From Flavobacteriales bacterium (GTDB lineage: Bacteria > Bacteroidota > Bacteroidia > Flavobacteriales_D > Sanyastnellaceae), in the NCBI GenBank assembly GCA_023264155.1, contig JALQTD010000004.1, positions 1 to 36,728 of the forward strand: DNA of 36,728 nucleotides, given 5' to 3'. Below, piece after piece: positions 1 through 9,820 of the stretch. The number at the start of each line of letters is the position of its first letter. The stretch's first letter is position 1. Below the pieces are notes generated by a model that saw nothing but the letters and a program-made list of their open reading frames with translations, did no database searches and was not told the DNA's origin. The position numbers were made by a program, and so were the translations under genes.

Positions 1-1981
<1,981 letters not shown>

Positions 1982-1989
1982 AAATTCAA

Positions 1990-1997
1990 GATATTTG
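1990..1997 (+). promoter_or_regulatory. Near-consensus -7 box (GATATTTG) before the TlpA-like gene
   Basis: GATATTTG matches five of the six fixed positions of TAnnTTTG and lies 4 bases (aacc) before the ATG at 2002, the same geometry as at several other genes here. It supports ATG 2002 over the in-frame ATG at 2017. No -33 TTTG is visible. Confidence 0.3.
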
Positions 1998-2001
1998 AAC
2001 C

Positions 2002-3225
2002 ATGGAAGTGAAATCAATGAAACGCGCGGCGACGCTGCTTGGGATGTGGGCTGCCGCTGTGGCAGTGCTCGTGGGAGCGGGATGTGGAGAAGCGGGGACG
2101 AGCGAGGGAGGGAGTGAAACCGCCTCGGCTGCCCGGATTGAATTGCCGCAGCGGACGATGCCCGTGCCGGCGGCCACCATTGAAGGGAAGCTCGACCAGC
2201 CGCACGTGCGGGTGGAACTTCGGACGTTCAAAGGCGGTCGGCTGACGCCTGTGATGAAGGTGCAGGCGGATGCGGAGGGAGCGTTTACGATGAAACTGAC
2301 CTCGGATTTGGCCTATGACTTCCATCAACTCGTGGTGAATGGCGCGCATCCCCTGGCCCTGATCATGGACGACACCTACGGCGTCCGCATCAATGCATCC
2401 GTTCCGGCTTCCGGCTACATCACTGACGCGCAGATTGAAGGTTCACCCGAAAGCGCCCTGCTCGCAGAATACTACAACAAGGCGATTCCGCTCCAAATGC
2501 AATTGCAACAATCGGAGATGCGGAAAGACCGTGCAGCCGCGAATGCAACGCGCAAGCAACTGCAGGACTACGCGGAGAATTGGGTCACCTCACGGGCCCA
2601 CCTGCCCTCCGCCATCGGAGCGATTGAACACCTCGATCCGGAGCGGCACAAGGATCTGATGGTGGCCATCATGAACGCGAACCGGGGTCGGATGGGCACA
2701 AACGAGTTCTTCCGCTACTTGGAGAACAACATCGTGAACAAGCCCAAACCCCGGCGAGTCGCCACCCCGCCACCTGCGAGCAATGCTGCGAATGGGGCGG
2801 CGCTCGGACCGGGCGATGCCGCGCCGGACATCGTGATGGCCGGGCTCGACGGACAGGAACGCAAGCTATCGGATTTGCGCGGAAAAGTGGTGCTCATTGA
2901 CTTCTGGGCTTCGTGGTGCGGGCCTTGCCGCCGGGAGAACCCGCACGTGGTGAATGCCTACCGGCAATACGGGCCGAAGGGGTTCGAAGTCTTCTCCGTC
3001 TCCCTTGACAAAACGCAGGACAAGTGGGAACAGGCCATTGCCCAGGACGGGTTGGTTTGGCCCAATCATGTGAGCGACCTCGCCGGTTGGGGCAATGCCG
3101 CGGCGCGGCTCTACGGCGTCAACAGCATCCCGCACACCGTGCTCATCGACGCCGATGGGAACATCATCGCACGGAACCTGCGGGGACGTGCGTTGACCGC
3201 GCAATTGGCTCAACTGTTCCCGTAA
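2002..3225 (+). CDS. TlpA-like thioredoxin-fold lipoprotein with DUF4369-like N-terminus
   Basis: This is a 407-residue envelope thiol-disulfide protein. A basic start (KSMKR) and a hydrophobic stretch lead to LVGAGC with Cys28 as the probable lipidated residue. Residues ~55-150 (EGKLDQPHVRVELRTFKGG...AQIEGSPESALLAEYYN) resemble the DUF4369 domain of Bacteroidota thioredoxin-like proteins, followed by a helical linker (~155-250) and a TlpA/AhpC-type domain (~268-407). The redox motif is FWASWCGPCRREN, with the CxxC at 306-309, and a likely cis-Pro lies in NSIPHTVLID. Such proteins usually reduce periplasmic disulfides or act in cytochrome maturation; the partner here is unknown. The start at 2002 is chosen on the upstream box; 2017 is also possible and gives a cleaner signal peptide. 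Confidence 0.88.
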   Translation: MEVKSMKRAATLLGMWAAAVAVLVGAGCGEAGTSEGGSETASAARIELPQRTMPVPAATIEGKLDQPHVRVELRTFKGGRLTPVMKVQADAEGAFTMKLTSDLAYDFHQLVVNGAHPLALIMDDTYGVRINASVPASGYITDAQIEGSPESALLAEYYNKAIPLQMQLQQSEMRKDRAAANATRKQLQDYAENWVTSRAHLPSAIGAIEHLDPERHKDLMVAIMNANRGRMGTNEFFRYLENNIVNKPKPRRVATPPPASNAANGAALGPGDAAPDIVMAGLDGQERKLSDLRGKVVLIDFWASWCGPCRRENPHVVNAYRQYGPKGFEVFSVSLDKTQDKWEQAIAQDGLVWPNHVSDLAGWGNAAARLYGVNSIPHTVLIDADGNIIARNLRGRALTAQLAQLFP

Positions 3226-3228
3226 CCC

Positions 3229-4023
3229 GTGGAGTCAGCGCGTTCCGCTGGGTGCATCTACTTGGCATCGGACCTGCACCTCGGTGCTCCGGATGCCGCT
3301 TCGAGCCGTGAGCGAGAACGCCGATTGGTGCGGTGGCTTGAGGAAGTTGCGGGTGGAACAGGGTGTGCTGAAGGTGCCCCAGCGGATGCCATTCACTTGG
3401 TCGGCGACGTATTTGATTTCTGGTTTGAATACCGGCATGCGGTGCCAAAAGGTGGCGTAAGGCTGCTAGGCGCCATTGCTCAGATCACCGATGCTGGGAT
3501 TCCCGTGCATTACCATGTGGGCAACCACGATTTGTGGACCTTCGGGTACTTGGAGGAAGAGCTCGGGGTAACCGTGCACCGGTCCCCCACCGCATTTGAA
3601 GTCGGATCGCACCGGGTGTTGATTGGGCATGGCGATGGCTTGGGCCCTGGGGACTATGGATACAAGCGACTGAAGCGCGTGTTTACCCAGCCCTTTTTAC
3701 AGCGCTGTTTTCGCAGCGTACATCCGGATTGGGGAATCGGATTGGCCATGCGTTGGTCGCGCCGCAGCCGGGCAAACGGTGAAGCACCGCCTGATTTACA
3801 ACGGCCGGAGGAAGAATGGATATGGCACGCATGTAAAGAAGCGGTGACCGATGACCCCACCCTCGCTGCTTGTTTCTTCGGCCACCGGCATCACCCGATG
3901 GTGCTTGATGTGCCCGTTCCTCGGGGGGGAAGCATCCCGTACATCAACCTCGGGGACTGGATCACGCATTTTACCTACGGCAGGTTCGCGGCTGGCCGCG
4001 CTTCGCTCCACACTTATCCCTGA
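3229..4023 (+). CDS. lpxH: UDP-2,3-diacylglucosamine diphosphatase, LpxH type
   Basis: This 264-residue calcineurin-like metallophosphoesterase would cleave UDP-2,3-diacylglucosamine to lipid X, a cytoplasmic-face step of lipid A synthesis. The metal motifs appear in order: SDLHLG (D15, H17), VGDVFDFW (D60), GNHD (N99-D101), GHGDGLGPGDYGYK (H134) and FGHRHHP near residue 220. The GDxFDxW and HGDGLGPGDxGYK wording is characteristic of the Bacteroidota LpxH-like branch. The GTG start lies three bases after the stop of the thioredoxin gene, so translation is probably coupled. Co-location with lpxK supports the lipid A role. LpxG- or YbbF-type substrates cannot be excluded from sequence alone. 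Confidence 0.88.
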   Translation: MESARSAGCIYLASDLHLGAPDAASSRERERRLVRWLEEVAGGTGCAEGAPADAIHLVGDVFDFWFEYRHAVPKGGVRLLGAIAQITDAGIPVHYHVGNHDLWTFGYLEEELGVTVHRSPTAFEVGSHRVLIGHGDGLGPGDYGYKRLKRVFTQPFLQRCFRSVHPDWGIGLAMRWSRRSRANGEAPPDLQRPEEEWIWHACKEAVTDDPTLAACFFGHRHHPMVLDVPVPRGGSIPYINLGDWITHFTYGRFAAGRASLHTYP

Positions 4024-4057
4024 ACCGAGGCTTCCCGCCTACTACAATAGATGGCAT

Positions 4058-4088
4058 AAAAAAGGGCTCCCGTCGGGGAGCCCTTTTT
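4058..4088. terminator. Bidirectional rho-independent terminator
   Basis: Stem GGGCTCCC/GGGAGCCC (8 bp) with loop GTCG, flanked by six A on the left and five T on the right. It lies between the convergent ends of lpxH (+) and the T9SS protein (-) and can serve both strands. Confidence 0.9.
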
Positions 4089-4107
4089 CAGTGCGATCAT
4101 CGAAGCC

Positions 4108-7100
4108 TTAGTTCCGAACCTGAACTTGCGCAACTTGATGCTGCTGCTCATTCGCCATGCGCACGATGTACGTTCCGGAAGGCAAGCTCGAAACGTCCAC
4201 ATTCACGGTCGCCCCGAGGTATGCGCCCAACTGCTCTTGCAACACCACCCGGCCCATCAAGTCGAACAACTCCACTTGGACTTGGCCCTTGATGCGGTCG
4301 CTTTGGATGTTCAACACACCTTGATTCGTGGGGTTCGGGAACACCAACAGGTTGGCTGCGGGCTCGTCGATCACCGCTTCCTCCTCGTCGCTTCCAAGGA
4401 ACAAGTCCGAGCGGAAGATGCCACGGCCATGTGTACCGGCGTAGATGCAGCCCTGGTTAGAAGGCACAATCCAAGGCGACTCTCCGCGCCATTGTTGCTT
4501 CATGTCGAAGACAGGCGCTCCGACACCAGAAGCACCGCCCGTGTTCTCGGCCGAGTACACCCAGTCGTCTCCACCGTTGTCCGTGGCGTAGATGCCGAAT
4601 TCGGTCCCCACGAGGATGGTTTGGCCTGAAGGATCCATCATGTCGATGACCACATCGTAGCATGGCATGCGGGACAATTCGCCTGATGCATACCAAATGT
4701 TGGTCCAAGTCGGGTTGTCCGACAAGGCATCGAACGACTCCCGGACTTTTCCTTGCGCAGAAGTTCCGTATCCCCCCACCGTGATGACCACGTGGTTCGG
4801 ATTGTTTGCATCCACCGCAATGCCCGTGATGGCTGCGCCCGCGGATTCAATTTCCTTCCGCATGTTCGAAGGGACATCTTCTTGGCTGTAGATGGACTCG
4901 AGGTCATCAAAGCGGTACAGCTTTCCGTCCCATCCACTGACGAACATGTAGTTTCCCGCCTCAGGCTCAACGTTCACCGCAAATTCAATGGCCTTGGTGC
5001 CACCGCCTGCTGGTGCATTGTCCAAGCGGATCCAGTCCGGCGTGGTGTTGAAGTTCAAACCATCGCGGGTAATCCAAATCCCTTGTGAACCGACAAAGCC
5101 GACCGCCGTGATGGTGGTGTACGGGTCGCGCACCTTCAAGCGGCCCGGCTCCTCCGTGATCACATCGCTCGCGTGGAAATACATGGTGTCGCACGTCTCG
5201 GAGTATTCGTAAACGTCAACCGTAGCAAAGGTGGTGTCCGCGCCCACTTCAAAGACGTAGTACTCTCCGAGCTGTTCCACCCACACGCTGTCAAACACGA
5301 GGGAGATGGATTCAATGACCTCTTCAGTACCCACCAACGTGCTATCCGTTGTGCATTCGAGCACTTCCTCTGCGGGCTGGGGATCGAGCCAGAAGTAATC
5401 CGGGTCTTCTTCCAATGGAGCATCAAGCAACCGCTCTGGGCGCACAATCTCATCGTAGTAGGCCAACTCCACGCCTTCCGGCAGGGTGTACTCGAAGGGC
5501 AAGTTGAGGTTGCTCGTGTTCAGGGTGAAGGTGCTGTCCGTGACCGTTTCCTCGTAAGGGTTCACCAGGATGATTTCGCGTTGCGTATCCTCGTCATCTG
5601 TGTTCTCGTACAAGCGCACCACGCTGTAGAACTGACCGATTTCACCGGCATCATTCACGAGATCCGCGATGTCGTTGTCCCAGAAGTTCCCGTAGCTGTT
5701 GAAGTTGCCTGGGGCAATGGTGCCGCGCACCAAGCCACCGTTCTGAGAAGTTGCCATCCACGCAGTGGTTCCGTCAGGGCTGTCCGTGATTTGGGAAATC
5801 GCGCAGTCAAAGCCGTCCCCGCCGTTCACTTCGATGCCTTCTTGGATGCTCAAGAACGTGCCATCAGCTGGGATGAATAGGGAGCCGTTGTCTTGTGTTC
5901 CACCCAACACTGCTGACCGGGCGCTGTGGTCAATCCCGTAAAATTGCGTGACCGAGAAATCGCGGTTGCATTCGATGTACGACTCTCCGCCGTCTTCACT
6001 CTTGTAAATACCGCCGTCCGTCGCCACGTACATGGTTCCTGCCGGGGTGAAAATGATTTCGTGGATGTCCGCGTGCACATCAAAGTTGGTTCCTGGGAAG
6101 TCAAATGCGAAGGCCGCCTGTTCCGCCTGCTGGCTTGGGCCTGAACGCCAAATCTCGATGCCACCCACGTAAGCAATTTCGGGATCCCCCTTCTTGATGC
6201 CCAACGCCAAATCGTACACGCCTTGAGCACGTGGCAGCGGCGTCAATTCATCCAAGCCATCGGGCCAAACTTCCTCCCACGTGAATCCGCCATCGGCACT
6301 GTGGTACAATCCGCCGAACAACCGCTGGCTGTTCGCATACAACGCGTAAGCGTGGTTGGCATCATCTTGGGAAATGTCAATCCGAGCGCGGCTCAACCCG
6401 CTCAACGGCAACTCACCGTCCCCCGATCCGCTCAGCGACGTGAACGAACCGAAGTTCGAACCTTCGCTGCGGTAGACGCGGCCGTTGCTCATCGCGACGA
6501 GCATGTACGAGCCTTCCGGATCAACAGCAATGTCACCGACGGGGTTTGAGGGCAAGCCGTCTCCCGCGTCTTCCGTCAACACACCGTTCTCGATGTAACC
6601 GAAACCAGCATCCCCACCGAAGTAAACCCGGTCCGGGTTGTTCGGGTCAGCCACCAAGGCATCGGTCGCCGTGAAATCACCTGAACCCAATACTCCGGGG
6701 TCGGTACCTTCAACGATTTCCCAGCTCTCGCCCATGTCGGTGGAGCGCCAAATGCCCCGGCCGCGGAAGCCGCTTCCGCCCTCTCCGCCTCCGTTGTCGA
6801 ATTGCGAGCCCGTGCCGACGTACAAGTCACCGTTGCCCGCGTGCGCGATGCTCGCCACCATGGGAACGGGGAAGGACTTCACCTGAACCCAAGAGTTGGC
6901 GGCGTCGGTGGACTTCCACAAGCCACCGCTGACACCGCCCGTGAACAAGGTCAGCTCGGTCACCGCGCAGATCGCGCGGGCACGGCCTCCGATGTTGTCC
7001 GGCCCCATCTCGTTCCAATAATGGTCGGTCGCTTTGGCTCCCGCTGCTGCGTCTTTGCGCGCCTTGTCCATCACGGCCTGTTCCAAGCGCTGCAATCCTT

Positions 7101-7317
7101 GAGCATTGATTTCGCCGGTCTCGACATCGGCGAGCATCATTTTCCGGATTTCGTAGGCCCCATCTGGGCTCGCGGCTGGTGCCTCAACCGAACGAGGCAC
7201 ATACGAAGCAACACGCGTTTCGGCGGCATCCGAAGGAGCGTCAGGGAGCAAGTTGCTCACCGTGAACGCCGTTCCGATGGCCAAAACCGCAGGAATCACA
7301 AGGTATTTGGATTGCAT
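4108..7317 (-). CDS. Secreted BNR/sortilin-like repeat protein with type IX secretion C-terminal sorting domain
   Basis: This 1069-residue exported protein has an N-terminal hydrophobic signal (YLVIPAVLAIGTAFTVSNLL, 5-24). The motif WNEMGPDNIGGRARAI (101-116) opens the WD40/YVTN/BNR-like propeller family common in Bacteroidota. Asp-box-like repeats recur: STDAANSW (~136), STDMGESW (~192), SADGGFTW, SEDGGESY and TDNGGDDW. An acidic, threonine-rich segment interrupts the propeller at about 630-760. The C-terminal ~80 residues (LLVFPNPTNQG...VELFDLMGRVV...LPSGTYIVRM) form a type A T9SS sorting domain, so the protein should reach the cell surface or medium. Ligand and enzymatic role are unknown. 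AAGGA lies 12 bases before the ATG, one of the few Shine-Dalgarno-like sites here. Confidence 0.9.
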   Translation of the reverse strand: MQSKYLVIPAVLAIGTAFTVSNLLPDAPSDAAETRVASYVPRSVEAPAASPDGAYEIRKMMLADVETGEINAQGLQRLEQAVMDKARKDAAAGAKATDHYWNEMGPDNIGGRARAICAVTELTLFTGGVSGGLWKSTDAANSWVQVKSFPVPMVASIAHAGNGDLYVGTGSQFDNGGGEGGSGFRGRGIWRSTDMGESWEIVEGTDPGVLGSGDFTATDALVADPNNPDRVYFGGDAGFGYIENGVLTEDAGDGLPSNPVGDIAVDPEGSYMLVAMSNGRVYRSEGSNFGSFTSLSGSGDGELPLSGLSRARIDISQDDANHAYALYANSQRLFGGLYHSADGGFTWEEVWPDGLDELTPLPRAQGVYDLALGIKKGDPEIAYVGGIEIWRSGPSQQAEQAAFAFDFPGTNFDVHADIHEIIFTPAGTMYVATDGGIYKSEDGGESYIECNRDFSVTQFYGIDHSARSAVLGGTQDNGSLFIPADGTFLSIQEGIEVNGGDGFDCAISQITDSPDGTTAWMATSQNGGLVRGTIAPGNFNSYGNFWDNDIADLVNDAGEIGQFYSVVRLYENTDDEDTQREIILVNPYEETVTDSTFTLNTSNLNLPFEYTLPEGVELAYYDEIVRPERLLDAPLEEDPDYFWLDPQPAEEVLECTTDSTLVGTEEVIESISLVFDSVWVEQLGEYYVFEVGADTTFATVDVYEYSETCDTMYFHASDVITEEPGRLKVRDPYTTITAVGFVGSQGIWITRDGLNFNTTPDWIRLDNAPAGGGTKAIEFAVNVEPEAGNYMFVSGWDGKLYRFDDLESIYSQEDVPSNMRKEIESAGAAITGIAVDANNPNHVVITVGGYGTSAQGKVRESFDALSDNPTWTNIWYASGELSRMPCYDVVIDMMDPSGQTILVGTEFGIYATDNGGDDWVYSAENTGGASGVGAPVFDMKQQWRGESPWIVPSNQGCIYAGTHGRGIFRSDLFLGSDEEEAVIDEPAANLLVFPNPTNQGVLNIQSDRIKGQVQVELFDLMGRVVLQEQLGAYLGATVNVDVSSLPSGTYIVRMANEQQHQVAQVQVRN

Positions 7318-7347
7318 GGTATTGGATTTTCCTTATCAGGTAGTTGC

Positions 7348-7355
7348 GAAAGGTA
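7348..7355 (-). promoter_or_regulatory. Candidate -7 box for the T9SS protein gene
   Basis: TACCTTTC on the minus strand is one base off TAnnTTTG. It would give a leader of about 25 bases holding the AAGGA before the ATG at 7317. No convincing -33 element is seen. Confidence 0.25.
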
Positions 7356-7395
7356 CAACAAACAAGCCCGTTGAGCGTTCACGCGCGGGGCTTGA

Positions 7396-7423
7396 CCGTT
7401 CAAAAATGACGAAATTTTGACGG
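7396..7423. repeat. Imperfect inverted repeat between lipA and the T9SS gene
   Basis: CCGTTCAAAA and TTTTGACGG pair with one bulged base around the loop atgacgaa. No T-run follows, so it is at best a weak terminator for lipA or a protein-binding site. The rest of the 113-base gap holds the candidate promoter of the T9SS gene. Confidence 0.35.
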
Positions 7424-7430
7424 AGCGCCC

Positions 7431-8294
7431 TCAGTGGACGTGCTTTTCCGCGTGGTAGGACGAGCGGACGAGGGGACCGCTTTCGACGTGGCGGAAGCCC
7501 ATTGTTTGGCCCAATTCGCCCAGCTTCGCGAACACGTCGGGATGGACGAACTCCTGCACCGGCAAGTGCTTCGGCGTCGGCTGCAAGTACTGTCCAAGCG
7601 TGATGACCTGGCAGTTCACCGAGCGGAGGTCCTCCATGGTCTCGACCACCTCGTCGAAGGTTTCGCCCAAACCGAGCATGACGCCGGATTTCGTGCGGAG
7701 GTTCGCTTGGGCGAGGCGGCGGAGCACTTCGAGGCTCCGATCGTATTTGGCCTGGATCCGCACCTCCTTCGTCAGCCGGCGCACGGTTTCGAGGTTGTGG
7801 GAAACGACTTCGGGCGCCGCTTGGATGATGCGCGCCAGGTTTTCCCACTTGCCTGCGAAATCGGGGATGAGCGTTTCCATCGTGGTTCCCGGGCTTTGCG
7901 CGCGAATGGCCCGCACGGTTTGGGCCCAAATCTCGCTTCCCCCATCCGGCAGATCGTCCCGGTCTACGCTCGTGATCACCGCATGCTTCACCCCCATCAA
8001 CTTCACGGACCGCGCCACGCGCCCCGGCTCGAACGGATCGGCCTCCAACGGCCGGCCCGTGGCCACGTTACAAAAGCCGCAACTCCGGGTGCAGATGTTG
8101 CCGAGGATCATGAACGTCGCCGTCCCTTCGCCCCAGCACTCCCCCATGTTCGGGCAATGCCCGCTCTCGCAGATGGTGTGAAGCTTGTGCTCCGAGACAA
8201 TTTCCCGCACGTTGCGGTAGCTTTCACCCGTCGGCAGCTTGACGCGGAGCCACTTGGGCTTCGGCGTGCGTTGCGGTTGTGGAGTTGCAGTCAT
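7431..8294 (-). CDS. lipA: Lipoyl synthase
   Basis: LipA is a radical-SAM enzyme that inserts two sulfurs into protein-bound octanoyl groups to make the lipoyl cofactor of 2-oxoacid dehydrogenases and the glycine cleavage system. The 287 residues carry the auxiliary cluster cysteines [13 protein letters not shown] (C42, C47, C53), the radical-SAM CTRSCGFC (C68, C72, C75), the core motifs [13 protein letters not shown] and SHNLETV, and the C-terminal RSSY (277-280) whose serine ligates the auxiliary cluster. Length is normal. It starts 9 bases after the stop of the upstream 8304 gene and is probably co-transcribed with it. No lipB is in the window. Confidence 0.97.
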   Translation of the reverse strand: MTATPQPQRTPKPKWLRVKLPTGESYRNVREIVSEHKLHTICESGHCPNMGECWGEGTATFMILGNICTRSCGFCNVATGRPLEADPFEPGRVARSVKLMGVKHAVITSVDRDDLPDGGSEIWAQTVRAIRAQSPGTTMETLIPDFAGKWENLARIIQAAPEVVSHNLETVRRLTKEVRIQAKYDRSLEVLRRLAQANLRTKSGVMLGLGETFDEVVETMEDLRSVNCQVITLGQYLQPTPKHLPVQEFVHPDVFAKLGELGQTMGFRHVESGPLVRSSYHAEKHVH

Positions 8295-8303
8295 CGTGTG
8301 TGG

Positions 8304-9083
8304 TTATCGGGTCCAGCGCCTGCCCACTTGGAGCTTGGCGTGCAGGGTGATGAAGTAGCGCGTGTTTTGGCCAAACTTAGCCGCCAAAATCTCCGGCTCC
8401 CGCAGGAAAACATCCGCACTCGCCCCGATGTTCAAGGCGCGCATCACCTCCCGCTGGTTGCCGTATTCAAATTCCATGCTGTAACTCACGTGCGCCCCCG
8501 GAATGAACGCCAACTCGTTCAAGCCGTTCACCCACGACGCCTGGCCGAAAATGTCATCCGAAAAGTGGACCTCCGGGTCATACCGCTCCACAAGGATGCT
8601 CGTATACGGGATGTCCGGGTAGCCGATTTCGAGGTAAACCGGCTTCTCGACACCGATGCTCGCGCCCCACAGCCAAACCGTGCTGAAGCGCACCGCATCC
8701 TTCCGGATCTTTTCCGAACGCAGCACTTGTTCGCCCGTCAGCAGCCGCAGCGTGTGGAAGGCATTCACCTTGCCGTACACATAGGCGGCGCCGTCGTCGT
8801 ACACCGGGTTGCTCGTTTTTTCCTCCTTCGGATTCCGGATGTAGGCCAAATCCGCCGCCCAGACCCGCACATGCGTCCCATCCTTGTACACCCCCCGCAT
8901 CAGCGTAAGCCCCGCTCCCTGGGTGTGCAACAAACCGCCCCAACTCAACTCATCGGTCACCCGCGTGAACGCTGACGCTCCCTCGTACGCGCCCCCCGCT
9001 TCAGTGGCCGTTTGCGCACACGCCCCCCCTACGGCAAATGCCGTGCTGAAAACCAGCGCCCAACGGAATCCCCATGCGTGCAT
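8304..9083 (-). CDS. Conserved-looking envelope protein of unknown function (possible outer-membrane beta-barrel)
   Basis: I do not recognise a named family. The protein has 259 residues from the ATG at 9083 (the ORF track uses a GTG at 9089). It opens with a signal peptide, FRWALVFSTAFAVGGACAQ, so it should be exported. The rest has many aromatic residues and alternating strand-like segments (LSWGGLLHTQGAGLTLMRG, VSYSMEFEYGNQ) and ends TRYFITLHAKLQVGRRWTR, which fits a small beta-barrel or beta-rich envelope protein. It precedes lipA by 9 bases. ATG 9083 is preferred because a perfect TAACTTTG box ends five bases before it. The barrel reading is inference. Confidence 0.8.
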   Translation of the reverse strand: MHAWGFRWALVFSTAFAVGGACAQTATEAGGAYEGASAFTRVTDELSWGGLLHTQGAGLTLMRGVYKDGTHVRVWAADLAYIRNPKEEKTSNPVYDDGAAYVYGKVNAFHTLRLLTGEQVLRSEKIRKDAVRFSTVWLWGASIGVEKPVYLEIGYPDIPYTSILVERYDPEVHFSDDIFGQASWVNGLNELAFIPGAHVSYSMEFEYGNQREVMRALNIGASADVFLREPEILAAKFGQNTRYFITLHAKLQVGRRWTR

Positions 9084-9088
9084 GTGCA

Positions 9089-9096
9089 CAAAGTTA
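9089..9096 (-). promoter_or_regulatory. TAnnTTTG -7 box abutting the start of the 8304 gene
   Basis: TAACTTTG on the minus strand is a perfect match, followed by tgcac and the ATG at 9083. It lies in the 69-base divergent gap shared with the osmC-like gene. No clear TTTG lies 19-21 bases upstream. Confidence 0.45.
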
Positions 9097-9140
9097 CGCG
9101 GCGCGCACCAATTTCATGCGGCAACTGCACGGGCGCGAAT

Positions 9141-9148
9141 TATCTTCC
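9141..9148 (+). promoter_or_regulatory. Weak -7-like box before the OsmC-like gene
   Basis: TATCTTCC agrees with TAnnTTTG at four of six fixed positions and lies 4 bases (gccc) before the ATG at 9153. Listed because it repeats the spacing seen at stronger sites. Confidence 0.25.
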
Positions 9149-9152
9149 GCCC

Positions 9153-9572
9153 ATGGACAATTTCGCCCCCCAATACACCCTGCACTACAACGGCGACCTC
9201 CGCACCACCATGACGCACCTCGGGTCAGGCAGCGAGGTCATCACGGACGCCCCGCTGGACAACCACGGCAAAGGCGCCGCCTTTTCACCCACGGACTTGA
9301 CGAGTGCGGCCCTGGCGAGCTGCATGATGACCATGGTGGGCATCAAGGCCCGGGATTTGGGCGTGGAAATTGTGGGCATGGAAGCCCGGGTTGAAAAAAC
9401 GATGGGAAGCGGACCGCGCCGCATTGTGCGCATCGCCGTGGAGCTCGTATTGAACGTACCGGAAGCCGACGAGCGGGCGCGTCAAGTGCTCGAGCGGACG
9501 GCGCGCACGTGTCCTGTGGCGCATTCGCTGCACCCGGACATTGACCAAGCGGTGTGCTTGGTTTGGGCCTGA
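9153..9572 (+). CDS. OsmC/Ohr-family peroxidase-like protein
   Basis: This 139-residue protein is of the OsmC fold, a family that reduces organic hydroperoxides with two cysteines. Both are in place: Cys57 in AALASCMMTMVGIKA and Cys120 in ARTCPVAHSLHPDI. The central sheet segments (MEARVEKTMG, IVRIAVELVLNV) also fit. The start is the ATG in MDNFAPQYTLHYNG; the ORF track runs further upstream through antisense sequence. It is a single-gene unit, divergent from the 8304 gene and converging on the micro-lipoprotein 14 bases away. It could be an OsmC-like detoxification enzyme rather than true OsmC or Ohr; the substrate is not determinable here. Confidence 0.92.
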   Translation: MDNFAPQYTLHYNGDLRTTMTHLGSGSEVITDAPLDNHGKGAAFSPTDLTSAALASCMMTMVGIKARDLGVEIVGMEARVEKTMGSGPRRIVRIAVELVLNVPEADERARQVLERTARTCPVAHSLHPDIDQAVCLVWA

Positions 9573-9586
9573 AAACCGCCCGTGGA

Positions 9587-9706
9587 TTACTGCTCGCAGG
9601 CCACCTCGGCATCCGCATAGGCGGAGCAAGCGTGGTTCATCGTGCAAGCTGAAAGCAGAAGGGACGCGGCCAAAACGGCCATGGCAAGGGAGAAGTACTG
9701 TTTCAT
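9587..9706 (-). CDS. Micro-lipoprotein, 39 residues, three cysteines
   Basis: This gene is too short for the ORF track as a separate entry; it is the tail of the 334-residue ORF 9587..10591, whose remainder is antisense to the GWxTD gene. It reads MKQYFSLAMAVLAASLLLSAC, a textbook lipoprotein signal with Cys21 lipidated, then TMNHACSAYADAEVACEQ. The mature peptide would be 19 residues with cysteines at mature positions 1, 7 and 17. Small Bacteroidota lipoproteins with a CxAY-like motif are known to me only as uncharacterised. It lies between the convergent osmC-like gene and the divergent GWxTD gene. Function unknown. Confidence 0.7.
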   Translation of the reverse strand: MKQYFSLAMAVLAASLLLSACTMNHACSAYADAEVACEQ

Positions 9707-9820
9707 GACGCTGCTAAATTCACCTACTCCCTCAACGGATTTGCACGCGTTATGTTTCATTTTGAACAGGTTCGTTGTGAATTCGCGCAAGCTGGAGCGG
9801 AATCTTGCGAAATTAGCGGC

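Noticed and set aside
7434-8975. 513-residue plus-strand ORF
   Set aside because: Antisense to lipA and the 8304 gene; GC-rich codon bias keeps the frame open.
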